From: [Phialemoniopsis] sp. UDSM-2020
Lineage: Eukaryota > Ascomycota > Sordariomycetes > Thyridiales > Thyridiaceae
Direction of reading: 5' to 3'
Assembly: GCA_018873225.1 (NCBI GenBank)
Contig: JAEILZ010000001.1
Coordinates: forward strand, 62,001-126,000
Length of the DNA: 64,000 nucleotides
In this document: positions 1-12,423 of the stretch, piece by piece
How the letters are laid out: the number at the start of each line of letters is the position of its first letter
How positions within the stretch are numbered: position 1 is the stretch's first letter
Made by a program: the position numbers and the translations under genes
Notes under the pieces: model-generated
Database searches by the model: none
The model's input: only the letters and a program-made list of their open reading frames with translations
Told to the model about the DNA's origin: nothing

Positions 1-951
1 TGTGATAATCTGGCCCTCCAAGATCCAAATAAGGTTCCGATTGATTGCGGGGTACCGGGTCAAGTTCCGTAAGAAGTCAACATCGCTCAAGAGAGATGGG
101 GGGCCTGCATTGGCAAGGGACAAGGCTGCGGAATCGAGCGTCGGATTCGCCAAGGTCGCATTGTGTAGCCCGGAACGACCAGAGCCAATGAGCAGGCGGA
201 GGACAGCTGTTGTGAGGGGGTCGTTGGATGTGAGAGTGAAGTTAAGACCGTACAAAGGCCAGATAAGTTGAGGCCAGACGAGTTGAGGAACGACATCAGG
301 GCTGAGGTCGACTGGGCATGTAGTCGACGAGAACAAAGGACTAGACGGGCACACGAGGCCGCCAAACATGAAGGCCGACAAGCCAGCCAATCCGTGCCCT
401 TGGCCATCCATTTTAGGCAGTGGGGAGGAGCTGGCGCTGCTGAAGCCATGGTCGCTGAACCAAAAGAGAAAGGACCAGACAGTCCTCATCAGATACGGCA
501 ACCATCCCAGCCAGACGCTGATGACGAGGGCAGCACGGAGCCACACGAGGATATTCCGAAAGACGTACTTGGCGGCATGGCTAAGAACGATGTGGGGAGG
601 GAGCGTCTTTGGCATGGACGGGGCGTAGAGCTTGGTGAAGCGGAAGGGCGTCTTGCAAAGCTCGCAGTGCTTCTTCTGAGAGTGCGAAAGCCATTCCATC
701 AAGCAATCCTGGTGGACGTACTTGATGCTCCCGCTGCATTTGCAGGGGTAGAAGAGAGGCTCCTCGGCGGTGGCTTCGCCCCGGCATATTCGACATGTGT
801 CCGGGTCTAGTGGTCCGGCACTGAAGGGCTCGGCGGTATGGGACGGGGAGGAAGGGGTCGGAGTGTGATGACCGGCGGAATGGCGTCGTCGGGTATGGCT
901 CAACAGGTCCTGGTCCTGCAGAATGACAGTACTGCTCGACGCTTCGTCCAT
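1..951 (-). CDS. SSM4: Doa10/SSM4 (TEB4/MARCH6)-type ER membrane E3 ubiquitin ligase, amino-terminal part
   Basis: Membrane-embedded ubiquitin ligase of ER-associated degradation. The frame is open from an ATG at 951 (an in-frame stop lies just upstream) to the left edge, so 317 residues are visible and the carboxyl part is missing. Residues 53-99 form a RING-CH (RINGv) finger in C4HC3 order: Cys53, 56, 70, 72, His80, Cys83, 96 and 99. A hydrophobic stretch follows at about 120-165, with the Trp-rich run WLPYLMRTVWSFLFWF seen in this family. A luminal-looking loop with Asn-X-Thr sites comes next. The finger sits close to the amino end, as in Doa10. No intron is needed in the visible part. The family identification is firm; the gene name is by homology only. 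Confidence 0.93.
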   Translation of the reverse strand, partial: MDEASSSTVILQDQDLLSHTRRRHSAGHHTPTPSSPSHTAEPFSAGPLDPDTCRICRGEATAEEPLFYPCKCSGSIKYVHQDCLMEWLSHSQKKHCELCKTPFRFTKLYAPSMPKTLPPHIVLSHAAKYVFRNILVWLRAALVISVWLGWLPYLMRTVWSFLFWFSDHGFSSASSSPLPKMDGQGHGLAGLSAFMFGGLVCPSSPLFSSTTCPVDLSPDVVPQLVWPQLIWPLYGLNFTLTSNDPLTTAVLRLLIGSGRSGLHNATLANPTLDSAALSLANAGPPSLLSDVDFLRNLTRYPAINRNLIWILEGQIIT

Positions 952-2787
952 CTCGAGAACGGGATGCCCTCTGTGGAGGGGAGGGCGCGCGATCAGGCGT
1001 CTGGGGATGGCAGCGGTGGCTCGCTCTTCGACAGCGGCCTGAGAGGATCGATTTATGGGATCATGGGAGGGAGGAAGGCGCTCGGGCGCATCGGGCTAAA
1101 GTGTGTCGGGGTGTTGCTCTTTAAGAGGAAGTCACCAAAGCTGTGTTATCGGCGTGTCCGTCGCGAATGAGGTGGAGCGGGAAACTCTGCGAATGCGGAA
1201 GGCTGAGGAATCTTAAGAAGTCTGCTTGCGAAGCACATGCATGCACCACCAAGCGCCATTGAAGGTAAGTACCAAAAGTAAGTGCACGGTGGTTCGAGAG
1301 GTCCAGGCTGCTGGTTTCTTTGGGTTTGGAGGGAGCCCCACATGATCAGTCATCAGTGCATCAACCAGTGCATCTCATCGCTGACACCAGTTGACGCCGT
1401 CTGGCAGGTCCAGTATATGTAGTTATGTACTTCTAAGATGGATGTCGGCGACTCTGGCTTCCGATCTCCGCCTCCTTCAATGTTGCAGTTCATGATGAAT
1501 CAAATTCATAAATAATACCAGACATGGGGCAATGAAAACTAAAGTGTCAGACTGCTGAATTGATGACCTACAGATTTAGCGCTGGCACCTGTACTCCATT
1601 CCAGCCTGGCAAGCTGGCTGGACGTGGCAATCATAAGTACCTACCTAAGCAAGCCCAGTCAGTGGTAACTGACAATATCAGAACTTGGAGCAACATCAAA
1701 GGGCAACAACGAGCACATTATCTATCATCTTTTCAATGATTTAATGCCTAGAGACGTCTCCATTTCGGGATGGGTGTCGTGTTGAAACATTGAAGGCATC
1801 TATACAACCCTGGTATAAAGATAAGGTAGCACATGCTTGTACATGTATGTTTGGGAGCGTTATCATTTGCTGCCCAGGTAGGCAGCTGAGAAGCAAGCCA
1901 CAGGCTCGATGACGTTCATGGAGTGCGATCGAGGTCGCGCTAAGAGCGACCGTCGATGCAAATCCGGCCCTGGAGCAGTATGGTTGGGAGGCACGAGAAA
2001 TTCGAGTGAACGAGGGTGGTCGCCAGGGCAGCTGGAAATGACCTCATCTGGGCTTGGTCGAAGCTGAAAACTGGGAAATATTGACGACTCTTGAAAATTA
2101 GTACGGCAGAAGCTTCGGTGATTCAGAAGTCGAAGCTTTTTGATTGTTTCAAAGGCAGAGAGACCTGGTATTTGCCGCGACACATGGCATCAGCAAGCAG
2201 CTGGAGCAGTAGTGGGCCATCAGTGCGTGATTGATTTGAATGGAATGAATGGAGGTAAAAGGTACTTAATGATCTAACTTTGATTTCTGTTTTGTCAGGG
2301 CAATAATGCGACGTCGCCTGCCTAGAGAGTTAGCTTGAACTGTACCCTAGACAGCGGCCACACACCAGTGAGCCCTCCTGTGACGCGCTTTGAAGTCGGG
2401 GAAGTTCGGTGTGGTTCTCCATGGTAAGGTAGTTAGCACTGGAAGGTCTGTGGCATCATAGCGATCCCATCATAGCAGTTTAGTCTCCACCCCTGCAACT
2501 TTCTGGCTCCTGATCCTGGAAAACCTGCGACATCGTCCGAAAAGATAGCTCCTTCGTTTGAGATCCCTCAGCTTTGTCTTCATCAAAAATTGCTGCGCTG
2601 TCCATTTGGTCCGGGACCCTTTCTCTTCAACATCGCTCTCGTCACCCTCACACCTATCACGAGTGTCCCCGACCAGGCACTTCCGTGTTCTGCTATCCTT
2701 GCTCTCTCTCTCTCGCCTTCTGACTAGCATCAACTTGCCGAGTCGCTGCTGCTCTGCCCACCACGGGGCGCCGAGTCTTCCTCCGTC
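952..2787. other. Intergenic region between two divergent genes
   Basis: Spacer holding the upstream regions of the Doa10 gene (leftward) and the amphipathic-repeat protein gene (rightward). The last 150 bases before the ATG at 2788 are rich in C and T (a CTCTCTCTCTC run near 2700), typical of fungal leaders. I see no convincing gene or RNA; the longest frame, minus strand 1863-2183, has no recognisable feature. Confidence 0.6.
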
Positions 2788-5700
2788 ATGGATGGAACAA
2801 ACGGCTCTGCCAAGGGGCCTCGAAACCCCAAGGCGATGAATGGCCTCAACGGTCTCAATGGAAACAAGGCGTCAATCAATGGCCATGCCGTTGGTCCTAG
2901 GAGGACATCGACGCCGAAGCGCCGAAGCTTCGTCGCAAGCAGCTTCAGCATCGTTGCCAGGTACTGCTTCAAAGAGATGCTTGATCCTTTTCCCTCATGG
3001 TACGGCCACGCTAATTCCTCTTTCTTCTCTAGGCTTCTTGCATGGTACTCGATATTGACTCTACTATTCCGATGCCCCGCGAACCTTGAAGCCTGCGACG
3101 AATCGTCACCTCACATCTGCAAGCCGTACTTCCAGATGAAGAACACCCTGACACCACACATTGAGCCTTATTACGACGCTCACGCAAGGCCATACGTCGA
3201 TGCCACTCGCCCTTACTATGAAGCAGTGGATCGTGCTGTGCTCTCCCCGGCGTGGGGATACGCCACCAAATACGGAGCACCCCGTGTGGCCCAGGCTCAA
3301 GCTATCGGTCAGGCACAGTGGGAAAAGACGGTTCAACCCCAGGTTGTCAAGTACCAGGCGCTTGCCAAGTCGAAGTACGACGAGGCTCTTGCACCTCACG
3401 TCGACCGCGTCTCCACCACACTCGGCCCGTATTACGACATTGCGCGGACAAATGCTCTGCAGACCTATCACGAGATTCTGCTGCCGACTTATGAGTTTGT
3501 CGAGCCTTATGCTCTTCAAGGTTATACCGCAGCTTCGGTCTTTACGACTGGAACGGCCATTCCCTCGGCTGTGTGGGCTTGGAACAAAACCTACGTCTTT
3601 CTTGACGGAACAGTCTGGCCGCAGCTGAGGGTAATCTACGTCGAGAACGTCGAGCCCCAGCTCGTCAAGATCGGCCAACGTCTTGGCAGATACCATGGAA
3701 ACACCACGCAAAAGCACGTCGTCGAGCCAGCTGCCAGGTAAGTGTCTTCTTGGCTGTCATGTATGGAAGTGTGAGTACTAATCAATCATGGTGGAACATA
3801 GCATCGCAAGCAAGGCCTCATCATCCTTCACAAAGCCCGCACCCACGAGCCTGGTATCGAGCGCAAGCTCTATCGTTGAGGAATTCGTCCAATCTGCCTC
3901 ATCCATGGTGGTTGGAGATGCCTCTACCGCTTCCGAAGCAGCTACCACTATGGAACCCGCGAAATCGAGATCCTCTGCTCAGCCAGTCCCGGGCCCTGAG
4001 GAGCCCGAAGCCGGAGAGAGTGACACTCGCAAGACTGCCCGAGAGACGGTGGCCGAAGACCTGAAAGCATGGCAGGAGAAATATGCAAAGGCAGCCGACG
4101 AGGGTGCCGCCGAAATCGAAAGCCAAGTCGAAGAGATAGCCAAGCGCGTGATCCGTCGCGACGTTAAGACCACGGGCAAGTCCCTGGTTGAGGACCTTCA
4201 GAAGACTACCGTGTCAGAGCTGGCAACCCTGCGTCAGGACATTCAGGCGATCGTAGCTCAGAGTGGAAATGACGATGCGTCTGCTGAGGACGCGGAGGAC
4301 AAGGTTCTGAGCGCGGTTCGCCGGGCTGGTCAGGAGATCAAGCAGAAGGCCCTAGCGATTCGCACCTGGAGGGAGAAGTACGAGACCGAACTCCAAGCCT
4401 CAGTTACCAAGGTCGCGGAGAATCATTTCAAGATCCTTGATTCGATCCGGGACCTAGCACTACAAAAGATCGGAATGAAGTGGGCTTGGATGGATGGAAT
4501 AACCTACAAGGATTGGGCCAAGTACCACCAGCTGAAGGACCGCTTCGACGAGTGGGAGAAGGATCTAGAGCGCCTGATTGTTACGCACCCATCGCTTCAG
4601 GAAGCCCAAAACGAGGGCCAATCGATCGAGGACGAGGCGATGGAGCTTGCTACGTCGGCTGCCCAGGAACTTACCCGGCTCAAGCGGGTCGCAAGCTGGA
4701 AACTGGCCGCCAACGACGAGACGGACGAGTTTGACAGTGACCTCATGGAGGCCGCTGCCGAGGCCGCCGCTGAGGCTGCTCAGAAGGCCAGGGACATGGC
4801 CCAAGCCGCTCAAGAGCAAGCTCAAGAGACCGTCGAGTCTGTCACCGAGGTCGTTGCTGAGTCTATTTCATCCGCTAGTGACGCTATCAGCGCAGCTGTC
4901 TCGGAAGCAGTACCAAGTGACGATGCGGAGGCCGCAACCTCTGTTATTAAGTCTTTTGCGTCTGACGCTTCGGAGAGCGCATCATCCTTTATCGTCGAGA
5001 CACCGGTAGCAAGTGTCGAGGACTTCGCAAGCGAGGCCAGCTCCAGCGTCATTGAGCTCCCTAGCGACGCATCAAGTGCAGCGGAGGACGTCAAGTCAGC
5101 ATTTGGTAGCAAAGACAGCGCTGAATCCATCTCCTCCTCCACGGAAGATGTCCCTGAGCCGACGGAGGAGCCCCTTGCTGCTTCCACCATCGTTCTCGAG
5201 GAGACCCCGGTTATCGTGGGTAACACCACCGAAGCAACAGAAGTCGAGGGCGACGCCGTCCCGGTACATCTTCCTGTTGATGAGGTTGCTGAGCCCATTG
5301 TGGCAGACCCCGCCTTGTTCGAGTCAACCTCATCTGCCACCCCTGATGCTGCCTCCTCTACGACGACTGTCAAGTCTGCCATGTTTGGTGCCGCCGCCCA
5401 GGAAGTCCCGAACCGAGTGCCTATCCTCGACGACGATAGTCTTGATGAAGCAGCGAGCGTGATCTCGTCGATGCAGTCCGATATCCCTCGCACAATCTCC
5501 TCTGCAGCTCAGGCGGCGTACTCGGATGCCATGTCCCGGGCTGCCGTACAGTACTCGCAAGCCGTCTCGCTCGTTTCCGTTCAAATCAAGGGCACACCCA
5601 AGCCTGCACATGAGCAGCTACTGGCTTCGGTCACGTCTGCCTATAGCCAAGCCATGGCATCAGCCAGTTCTCGACTTGACGATGCCCTCAATGCTGCCGG

Positions 5701-6739
5701 AAACCTCTATGGCTCTGCGAGTGCCAAGGTCGTGCCCACGGCGACTCCTGCACCGCTAGTTGACTGGGCGCGCGTCGAGGCCATTGCAGCCGAGCGACTC
5801 GAGCAAGGCCGCGCGTGGGCTGAGGAGCAGTACGAGAGTGCCAAGGTTGCCGTTGGACTGGCCACCCCCACGCCGACCTCGCCCGTGGAGAAGATGTTGG
5901 ACAATGCGCGATACAACTACTATGCCGGCCTAGGTGTGGCACACGCGCGGTATTCCGAGTTCATGGCCGCGGCGTCTTCGGCTTTCAGCTCCATGACGGC
6001 TACACCGACACCAACCGACCTGGCCGGCACCGCGTCGTCGGTGGCATCGGTGGCCAGCGAGTCGGCCGCCTCGGCTGCCTTGGTCGCCAGTGAGAATGCC
6101 TCATCGGTTGCCGCTGCGGCCAGCTCCCATGTGTCTTCTGCTGCGTCTGTCGCGAGCGACGGCGCTTCTTCTGTCGTGTCGGCTGCCGGCTCCCATGCGT
6201 CCTCGGCGGCTTCCGTTGTGGGCGAGAATGTGTCGTCTGTGGCGGCTGCGGGTTACGAGAATGTTGCAGCCGGTTACGAGAACGTCGCGTCGGCAGCGGG
6301 AGTTGCGGGCGACTTCCTGGCCGAGAAGTGGGATGATGTACTGAATCAAGTCAGCGCGCAAGTCTACGGTGCGCCAACACCGACCCCGTGGTACGAGAGT
6401 GTCCTCAACGCGGCTGGAGAATACGCCGCTGCGGCCACCGATGCCGCAGGGGTGGGAGCTTCATCTGTGACCAGCGCCGCGGGCACTTACGCGACCGTCG
6501 CATCCGAGGAGGCGGCCAAGCAGTACACTGCTGTGAGCAGCCTTGTCTCAGAGCTCCTGGTTGGCAAGGAGCCCTCGTTTACGGAGAGTGTGTATTCACG
6601 ACTCAGCGCCGCATACACTAGCGGAGCGTCCTCAGCTTCGAGCCTTGCCAGTGCCGCAGCGGCCACTGCAGCCTCGGCGGCTAGCGAGGCTACCGAAGCG
6701 GTCAAGGACACCGCGGAACGGATTCGCGACGAGTTGTAG
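2788..6739 (+). CDS. Large Ala/Ser-rich amphipathic-repeat membrane protein (family often mislabelled transcription factor hoxa13)
   Basis: Three exons (2788-2960, 3033-3737, 3802-6739) give 1271 residues. The first intron (72 nt) has no stop and could be read through. The second is clear: GTAAGT donor, TACTAATC branch and TAG acceptor. After a basic amino end comes one short hydrophobic segment at about 58-71. Then follow Tyr/Pro-rich amphipathic repeats (HIEPYYDAHARPYVDATRPYY), a charged coiled-coil-like region at about 380-600, an acidic Ser-rich linker, and repeated Ala/Ser modules separated by TPTP spacers (nt 5590-6660). The alternating Ala/Ser and charged residues resemble lipid- or membrane-surface-binding helices; that is inference. 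There is no homeodomain, so the common database name is not supported. It may tether membranes or organelles; the function is unknown. Confidence 0.85.
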
Positions 6740-8349
6740 GGCGAAGATGACAGGACGAAGAGGGGACCACAGAACATGGGCGTATGAAACGAAGAATGCA
6801 CACGCAGCGTTTTGTTATTTGTATTTTTGCGGAAGGGGCCGGAGGGGAAGGGCAAACAAGAAAGCAAAAAAAATGGCAGAGCAAGTCGGATTCGGTCTTT
6901 CTCTTTTATCCAGAGCTTGTAACTTTATGTTAGCATATACCCTGACCTGACATGATGATGGCCGCGGAGGTTGTCAACCCTACTTTTCCTTTTCCTTTAG
7001 TTATCCATATCTATCCTGCTACTCAGCTACTTACGAAATACCATCTGTACACATTAGCAAGGCTCGGGCACGGCGGAGAGGGGATTCATGGATTTCCTCA
7101 ATTTCATCTACTTCTTAACTTTCTCTCAGCAGTGTCTCTTTCAGGTCATCGGTATGGTACTACACGGAGAGTTATCAAGTCTGGCGGGTAGGCAGGCAGA
7201 TCCTTAATTACGGATTTTGGGTATAATGAGCTCTCGATCAATGATTGATGCTTTTCTGATGCTATGGATCTTTGCTAGACCACGTGAGAATGGTCTCGAT
7301 TCTGCTTCCATCCACCCATCCATCACTTGACCCATCGTCTAGTCACATTATCAGGATGGTCGTCGTGAATGTTGATACCCATTTGGTAGGCATCCGAATA
7401 AAATGAGATCCTAGCGTTGGCAGGCCCGGAATGGTGGGCTCAAGTGCCCCCTCGTGCCCCCTGTAATTGTCTTGACTGCGTATTTGATGGGTGGGTCTTG
7501 GGTCCCCTTCTCCACTAAGGAGTACGAAATGGGTGCCGGCATCCCCTCCCATTTGCCCCAATTGGGTCCCCCTTCCAAGTCCTCCAACCAAATCACGAAG
7601 CCAAAAAACCAGGCAACAGCATTTCGATCTGAGCCCAACCAATCGCCTGAAGGATCAGAGCCCCATCACCAAGAACGACGACGACTTGAGGCTCACGCAT
7701 CAATTGATCTCATCTCGTCTGCCCTTGACTCTCCCCCATCTCGCATATCAACAGGCGGCGGCGATTGAAACCACACAGTCCGAGGACTCGCTTCTTCATC
7801 TGTGGTGATGCCAATGCTACGGCGGTAGGCATCCAGATAAAGCTATCGCATGTCCAGGACGAAGCCACCACTCGAGACCGAGACAGCCAAGGCCGAGCTC
7901 ATGCCCACGACGGAGTAGAAAATAGGCTTTGGTCCTTACTCGCATCGCACTGCGCATCTCGCTCTCACTGGTCGCTCTCACGCTTCCGTGCCGGACCGGT
8001 GCAACGCCCGTTGGCTGCGACGGGCCACCCTTGGCCCAGATTAACCTGTTGCCTGCGTGCCACCCAGGCGCTAGCTCAGGCTTCATCGAAACGCACTACT
8101 CCCGATATCTATCTGCAACATCTCATCCGGGACGCCGCCGTTGTCATTCTACTCTACGTCTTCCCCAAGAGAGCAACTTCTCGGTCTAATCGGCAACAAT
8201 TATCTTCACTTTCCTCCGTCCTTGTGGTTGGTCTCATGAGAGAGATACTCATCCGCTGAACTATTTCTTTTCTCTCTTGCATCTAATACCATACCCGTCT
8301 TGAACACTCTACCTGCACCGGGCTTGCTGCCCGTCCGCCCCGCCCCGCA
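6740..8349. other. Intergenic region: 3' UTR and promoter/leader
   Basis: Downstream sequence of the repeat protein and the upstream region of the HeLo-like fusion gene. The last 500 bases look like a C-rich leader. An in-frame stop at 8302-8304 supports the ATG at 8350 as the start. No gene is recognised here. Confidence 0.6.
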
Positions 8350-11300
8350 ATGGAGTCGTATCTGCCCATGGGCGGCTTCCAGCTGCCCTTCCAGCGCCGT
8401 CTCAGCAGGCTCTACAACGACACGAAAAAATCGTCCGATTTCGTCAAGGACTCTGTGCAGAATGAAGAGGATCCCGAGATCAAGGCCCTGCACCGCAAGC
8501 TGCGCATTCAAAAGGACCGCCTAGTCACATGGGGTCTCGAGTGGTCCGACCCCAGCCAGTCGGCCGAGGTGCTCATCGACTCGTCTCTGTCCAAAGCCGG
8601 ACTGAGCGAGGTCGTTGGCAGCATCATGTCCACTATCAAGGACATCCTCGCAGAGGCTGAGCCCTTGTGGCTAAGCTCGAAGCGTCTTGTGGGCGAGACA
8701 GAGAGCAAAAGACCCGCCGGCGACAAGAAGATGCCTATCGTGACCTGGGATAAAGGCCGGTTTGAGGATCTGGTCAGGGATCTTACGACATCGATCGATA
8801 CTCTCTACGACTTGTCAAGGACGCGCTCGTCGGCCACCTCACAGGCCGCACGAGCAAAGCTCTACAAGTCAGGCTCATCCATGGAGGATCTCCGCCCTTT
8901 CGAGTCGTCGCGGATGCAGACACCCCAGCATATCGACCCCCAGACACTTACACATCTTCAGTCTATGCAAGCCGAACCCATGACAGAGTCCGCGTCCACA
9001 CAGAAGCTGCGTGACATCGTCTTCATGAGCAAACAGGCCTATTCCGGTCTCACGCCCACCGGCACTGCTCGACAGCCCTACTCCCCGTTGCTTCTCGAGT
9101 ATGCACCCTTTGATCCCATCTACTCCACGACTGGTATCATGCCATCCATGACAAGGTTTGAGAAACTGTCGACGGGGTTGCAGACGGAACCGCAGCGATC
9201 GCCTGGGTCATGGACCGGCCTACCAAGGCTGCTCGGCTACTTTGAAGACATGGAACATTCCCGGTTGGGTCTGGTCTACCAGTTCCCGGTCAACTTCAAC
9301 CCAGTGTCCTTCGAAAACCTGACGCAGAATCCACTGTACAACATCTGTTCTCTTAGCGACTTGCTGGCGAAACCCGACTTCGAGCCCAAACTCGAGGCTA
9401 AGTTCCGTTTGGCATACAACCTTGCCAATACCGTCTTCGACATGCACGCCAGGGACATCACTCACGGCAACCTTATCGACACTAACATTTCCTTTTGCAA
9501 CACGACGGGGACGGAGCCGGGTTTGAGCTCTGGAGAGGTCGACATCCGCCGGCCTCTTATCTCGTCATTCGATCTATTTCCCGATTCACTTGTCTTAGAC
9601 TCATCTGTAGGGACACTGTTCTCGCTCTATCGGCACCCACTCGACCCGAGAACAGCAGCGCAATCTGGACAGGCTCCCGTCGTTGTTAATGCCGATCCCA
9701 AGGTGTTTGACTTGTACTCTCTGGCGATGCTCTTGCTTTCTATCGGCTTGTGGACGAATTTGGAAAACCTGGTGACGCATCCAACTTCGACATCGATACC
9801 AGAATCAGTCTTTGACCAGCTTGCGATTCGATGCGGCACCCTTTACACCAAGGCGGTTCAGACATGCTGGACAGCCATTGACAAAGAGTTGGCAGGGCAG
9901 CTGACCGGAGAAACCCTGCTCGCCCGGGTGCAAGTCAAGGCTAGCAGGTTCCTCGAGGCTTGCTGCATCCTGGACGGCGTCAGTGGCCTGGAAGAGCGCC
10001 TCAGTGACGATTTGGGTGATGATTCCCTCACGTCACGCATAGCCGCCTCTACACCTCAGGAGCAACAGGGCGCCAGCTCATCTAAGGATCTCGAAGCCAT
10101 GAGACAATCTATTGACGACACCCTCTTGTCCACATCAGAAAGAGTGATGCCCCTGGGTGAGATGAGGCGATCCCTCCAGACCAGCCCTACCACTTCTACA
10201 CGTAAGTTCGACGCCAAGCTTTGTTTATTTCTTAGACAACATCTGACCCCCCGCTGTAGCCCAAGCCTCGCCTATTGTGAAAGAGAGATCCCCAATTGCA
10301 CCTACCAAGATGCGACTTTACACGCAGGTGTCTCTGCCCAAGGAGACTGTCGAGCAATGGAATACCATGCTCATGCCTCAAATCAACCACGCGCTTCGAA
10401 CCTTCTACCGCAAACATGCCGAGTCCGTTGAGATATCTCTCGAGTCGATCGGCAAAACACCTAGAGACACACAACCCACCGTCTTGATTGTCTGTACGTC
10501 AGTGTCCAAAGTGAGGAACATACTCAGACGGAAGCTTGGTGACCTGTTTGACGGGACCACAGGCTTTGCGTTGAAGGTTTGCAGGGGTCATGTGCTGCGA
10601 TCGCGCAACCGGGGCATTCCACGAAGCATGGCCAAGGAAGACCAGTCAGACGTCATCGCGGCCAATGGGGACTTTCAGGAGCGACCCCACAACGGCGCCA
10701 GCATTGGCGCATGGATCGGGGACCGGCATCTGCCTCCAGTCAGTCTCGGAGGTTTGATCATGGTTGACGATAAGCCCTACGGCATGACGGTGCACCACAT
10801 GCTCGATGATCCCGAGGCGGATGAAAGCACTCTCACGGAGGGAAAGCCTGCCCCGATTCTCCGCAGCAGCGCTGCCTCGGAAGAGATCCAACAACTGAAC
10901 AGGTCCCTGGCCGATTGGTACGCCAACCTTCAGCTTGAGTCTTCTGGTGAGAGTAGCAGTGAGGATGACTACGCCTGCGAGTTTTCAGACACCGATTCGG
11001 ATGACTATTCTGAGTCGGCTATCACGAGCGAGCCCTCGGAGAGTGGTGATGAGTACGACGAATATGAGTACGCAGAGCCCGGGGATATTCCCGGCGTTGA
11101 ACCTGGCTGTGGTGAAGGATACGTCGTTACCCAGCCCGCACTGGACGACGTCCAGGAAGGTTTCTACCCGAGTCGGGAAAATCAGGACGAAGACCATCTC
11201 GACACCTTCAGCCTCGGCGACGTGTACGCCTCTAGCGGCATTCGCCGGCGCAGTGATGACAACGGCTTGATTCACGAGATCGACTGGGCCCTTTTCGAGT

Positions 11301-12175
11301 TCCGCAACGAGCGCCTGCCCCACGAGAACTCCATTCCCCATGTTCCCATGCTCGCCAAGGACGAGCATCACTCACGCAAGGGCAACAAAGGGCGGCGGCC
11401 GCAGGTCCAACAGCGCTCGAGCGTCTACCACCTCACCGGCGACGAAGTTCACCCCATCGACGTAGCCCCGACCTCGGCTCTGCCGGGTCTCGAGGTGGAG
11501 TGCATCGCCCGCACCTCGGGCATGCAGACGGGACTCGTCCTGCCCGCCCTCGTGTCGGTCAAGATCTACGGCCGCACGTCGCCCAGCCACACCTACCAGG
11601 TCACCGGGACCAAGCCGCCCAACAACGACCACAATACCGCGCGCGGAGGGTCCCGCAGGGCCATGCCCATGGGCATCCCCGGCGACAGCGGCGCCTGGCT
11701 CGTGGAGCGCGCCAACGGCCGGTTGTGCGGACACGTGCTGGCGTGGTCGGAGCGAAAGAAGGTGGCCTACATCTGTCCCATGGAGGTGCTGCTGCTCGAC
11801 ATTGCCGAGACTCTTGGCGCGGCCGAGGTCAGGTTGCCCGGCGGCGAGGCTATCGTCAAGTTTGCGGGTGGTCTGTCCAAGCCGGAGACGCACCACGGAG
11901 AAGGTAGCTACGCAGAGCACGGATTCCCGTCACCCGAGGAAGCTTCTCGTGTTGCCGATGAGGGGTTCCATGAAGAGATTGAGGATGAGGACGAAGGGCA
12001 AAAGTTTGACGGGTCGGCGGAGGAGCACCGGCTGCAGGAGGGTCAGTCCCCGCCGCTCGATGTGCAGCAAGGGGCGGGTAACTGCCGGAGCACGTCGCCC
12101 ATTGCGGACTTGGACTTGGCGAGGGAGATGGGCAAGATGCGCCTGGGAGGCAGTGGCGTGCCAGTGACTTCGTAG
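8350..12175 (+). CDS. HeLo-like domain + degenerate protein kinase domain + trypsin-like serine protease domain fusion
   Basis: Two exons (8350-10201, 10260-12175; 58 nt intron with GTAAGT donor) give 1255 residues. Residues about 45-115 resemble the HeLo domain of fungal HET-S-type proteins, for example [15 protein letters not shown] at 51-65. The Gly-rich hydrophobic first helix of HET-S is absent. Residues about 215-580 look kinase-like: His372-Gly-Asn-Leu replaces the HRD loop, Ser-Phe-Asp408 sits where DFG belongs, and an F-helix-like [14 protein letters not shown] follows. I see no clear Gly-rich loop or Lys, so it is probably a pseudokinase. Residues about 735-1160 form a chymotrypsin-fold-like protease with His797 (GMTVHH), Asp959 (IDWALFEF) and Ser1094 (GDSGAW), all in the right order. 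Long acidic loops lie between them. Helical domain plus pseudokinase recalls MLKL; the protease tail is unusual. No signal peptide, so probably cytosolic. Confidence 0.8.
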
Positions 12176-12423
12176 TTATTTAGTCGAGCTTGCAAATACC
12201 CCCATTGAATAAACATAACATATTGGATAGTTGTCATCTCATTAAGACCATTGTCGTTGGACAGTCCCGTATTACAGACTTTGATGCATGCTGTTCTTGT
12301 TGTACAAGTGATCCTTCCCTGTTGCCACCACGCGATCCTCATTAAGTTCCTTCACCGAAAGGCACTGTCGGCGTAACATGATATGAATACAAATCCAAAT
12401 GTAGAGACTTCGAACGATGACGA

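Noticed and set aside
1863..2183. 106-codon minus-strand frame
   Set aside because: No recognisable feature and no supporting context. Lies in the divergent promoter region.
4822..5493. 223-codon Ser/Ala/Thr-rich frame antisense to the amphipathic-repeat gene
   Set aside because: Arises from the repetitive GAG/GCN codons of the real gene on the other strand.
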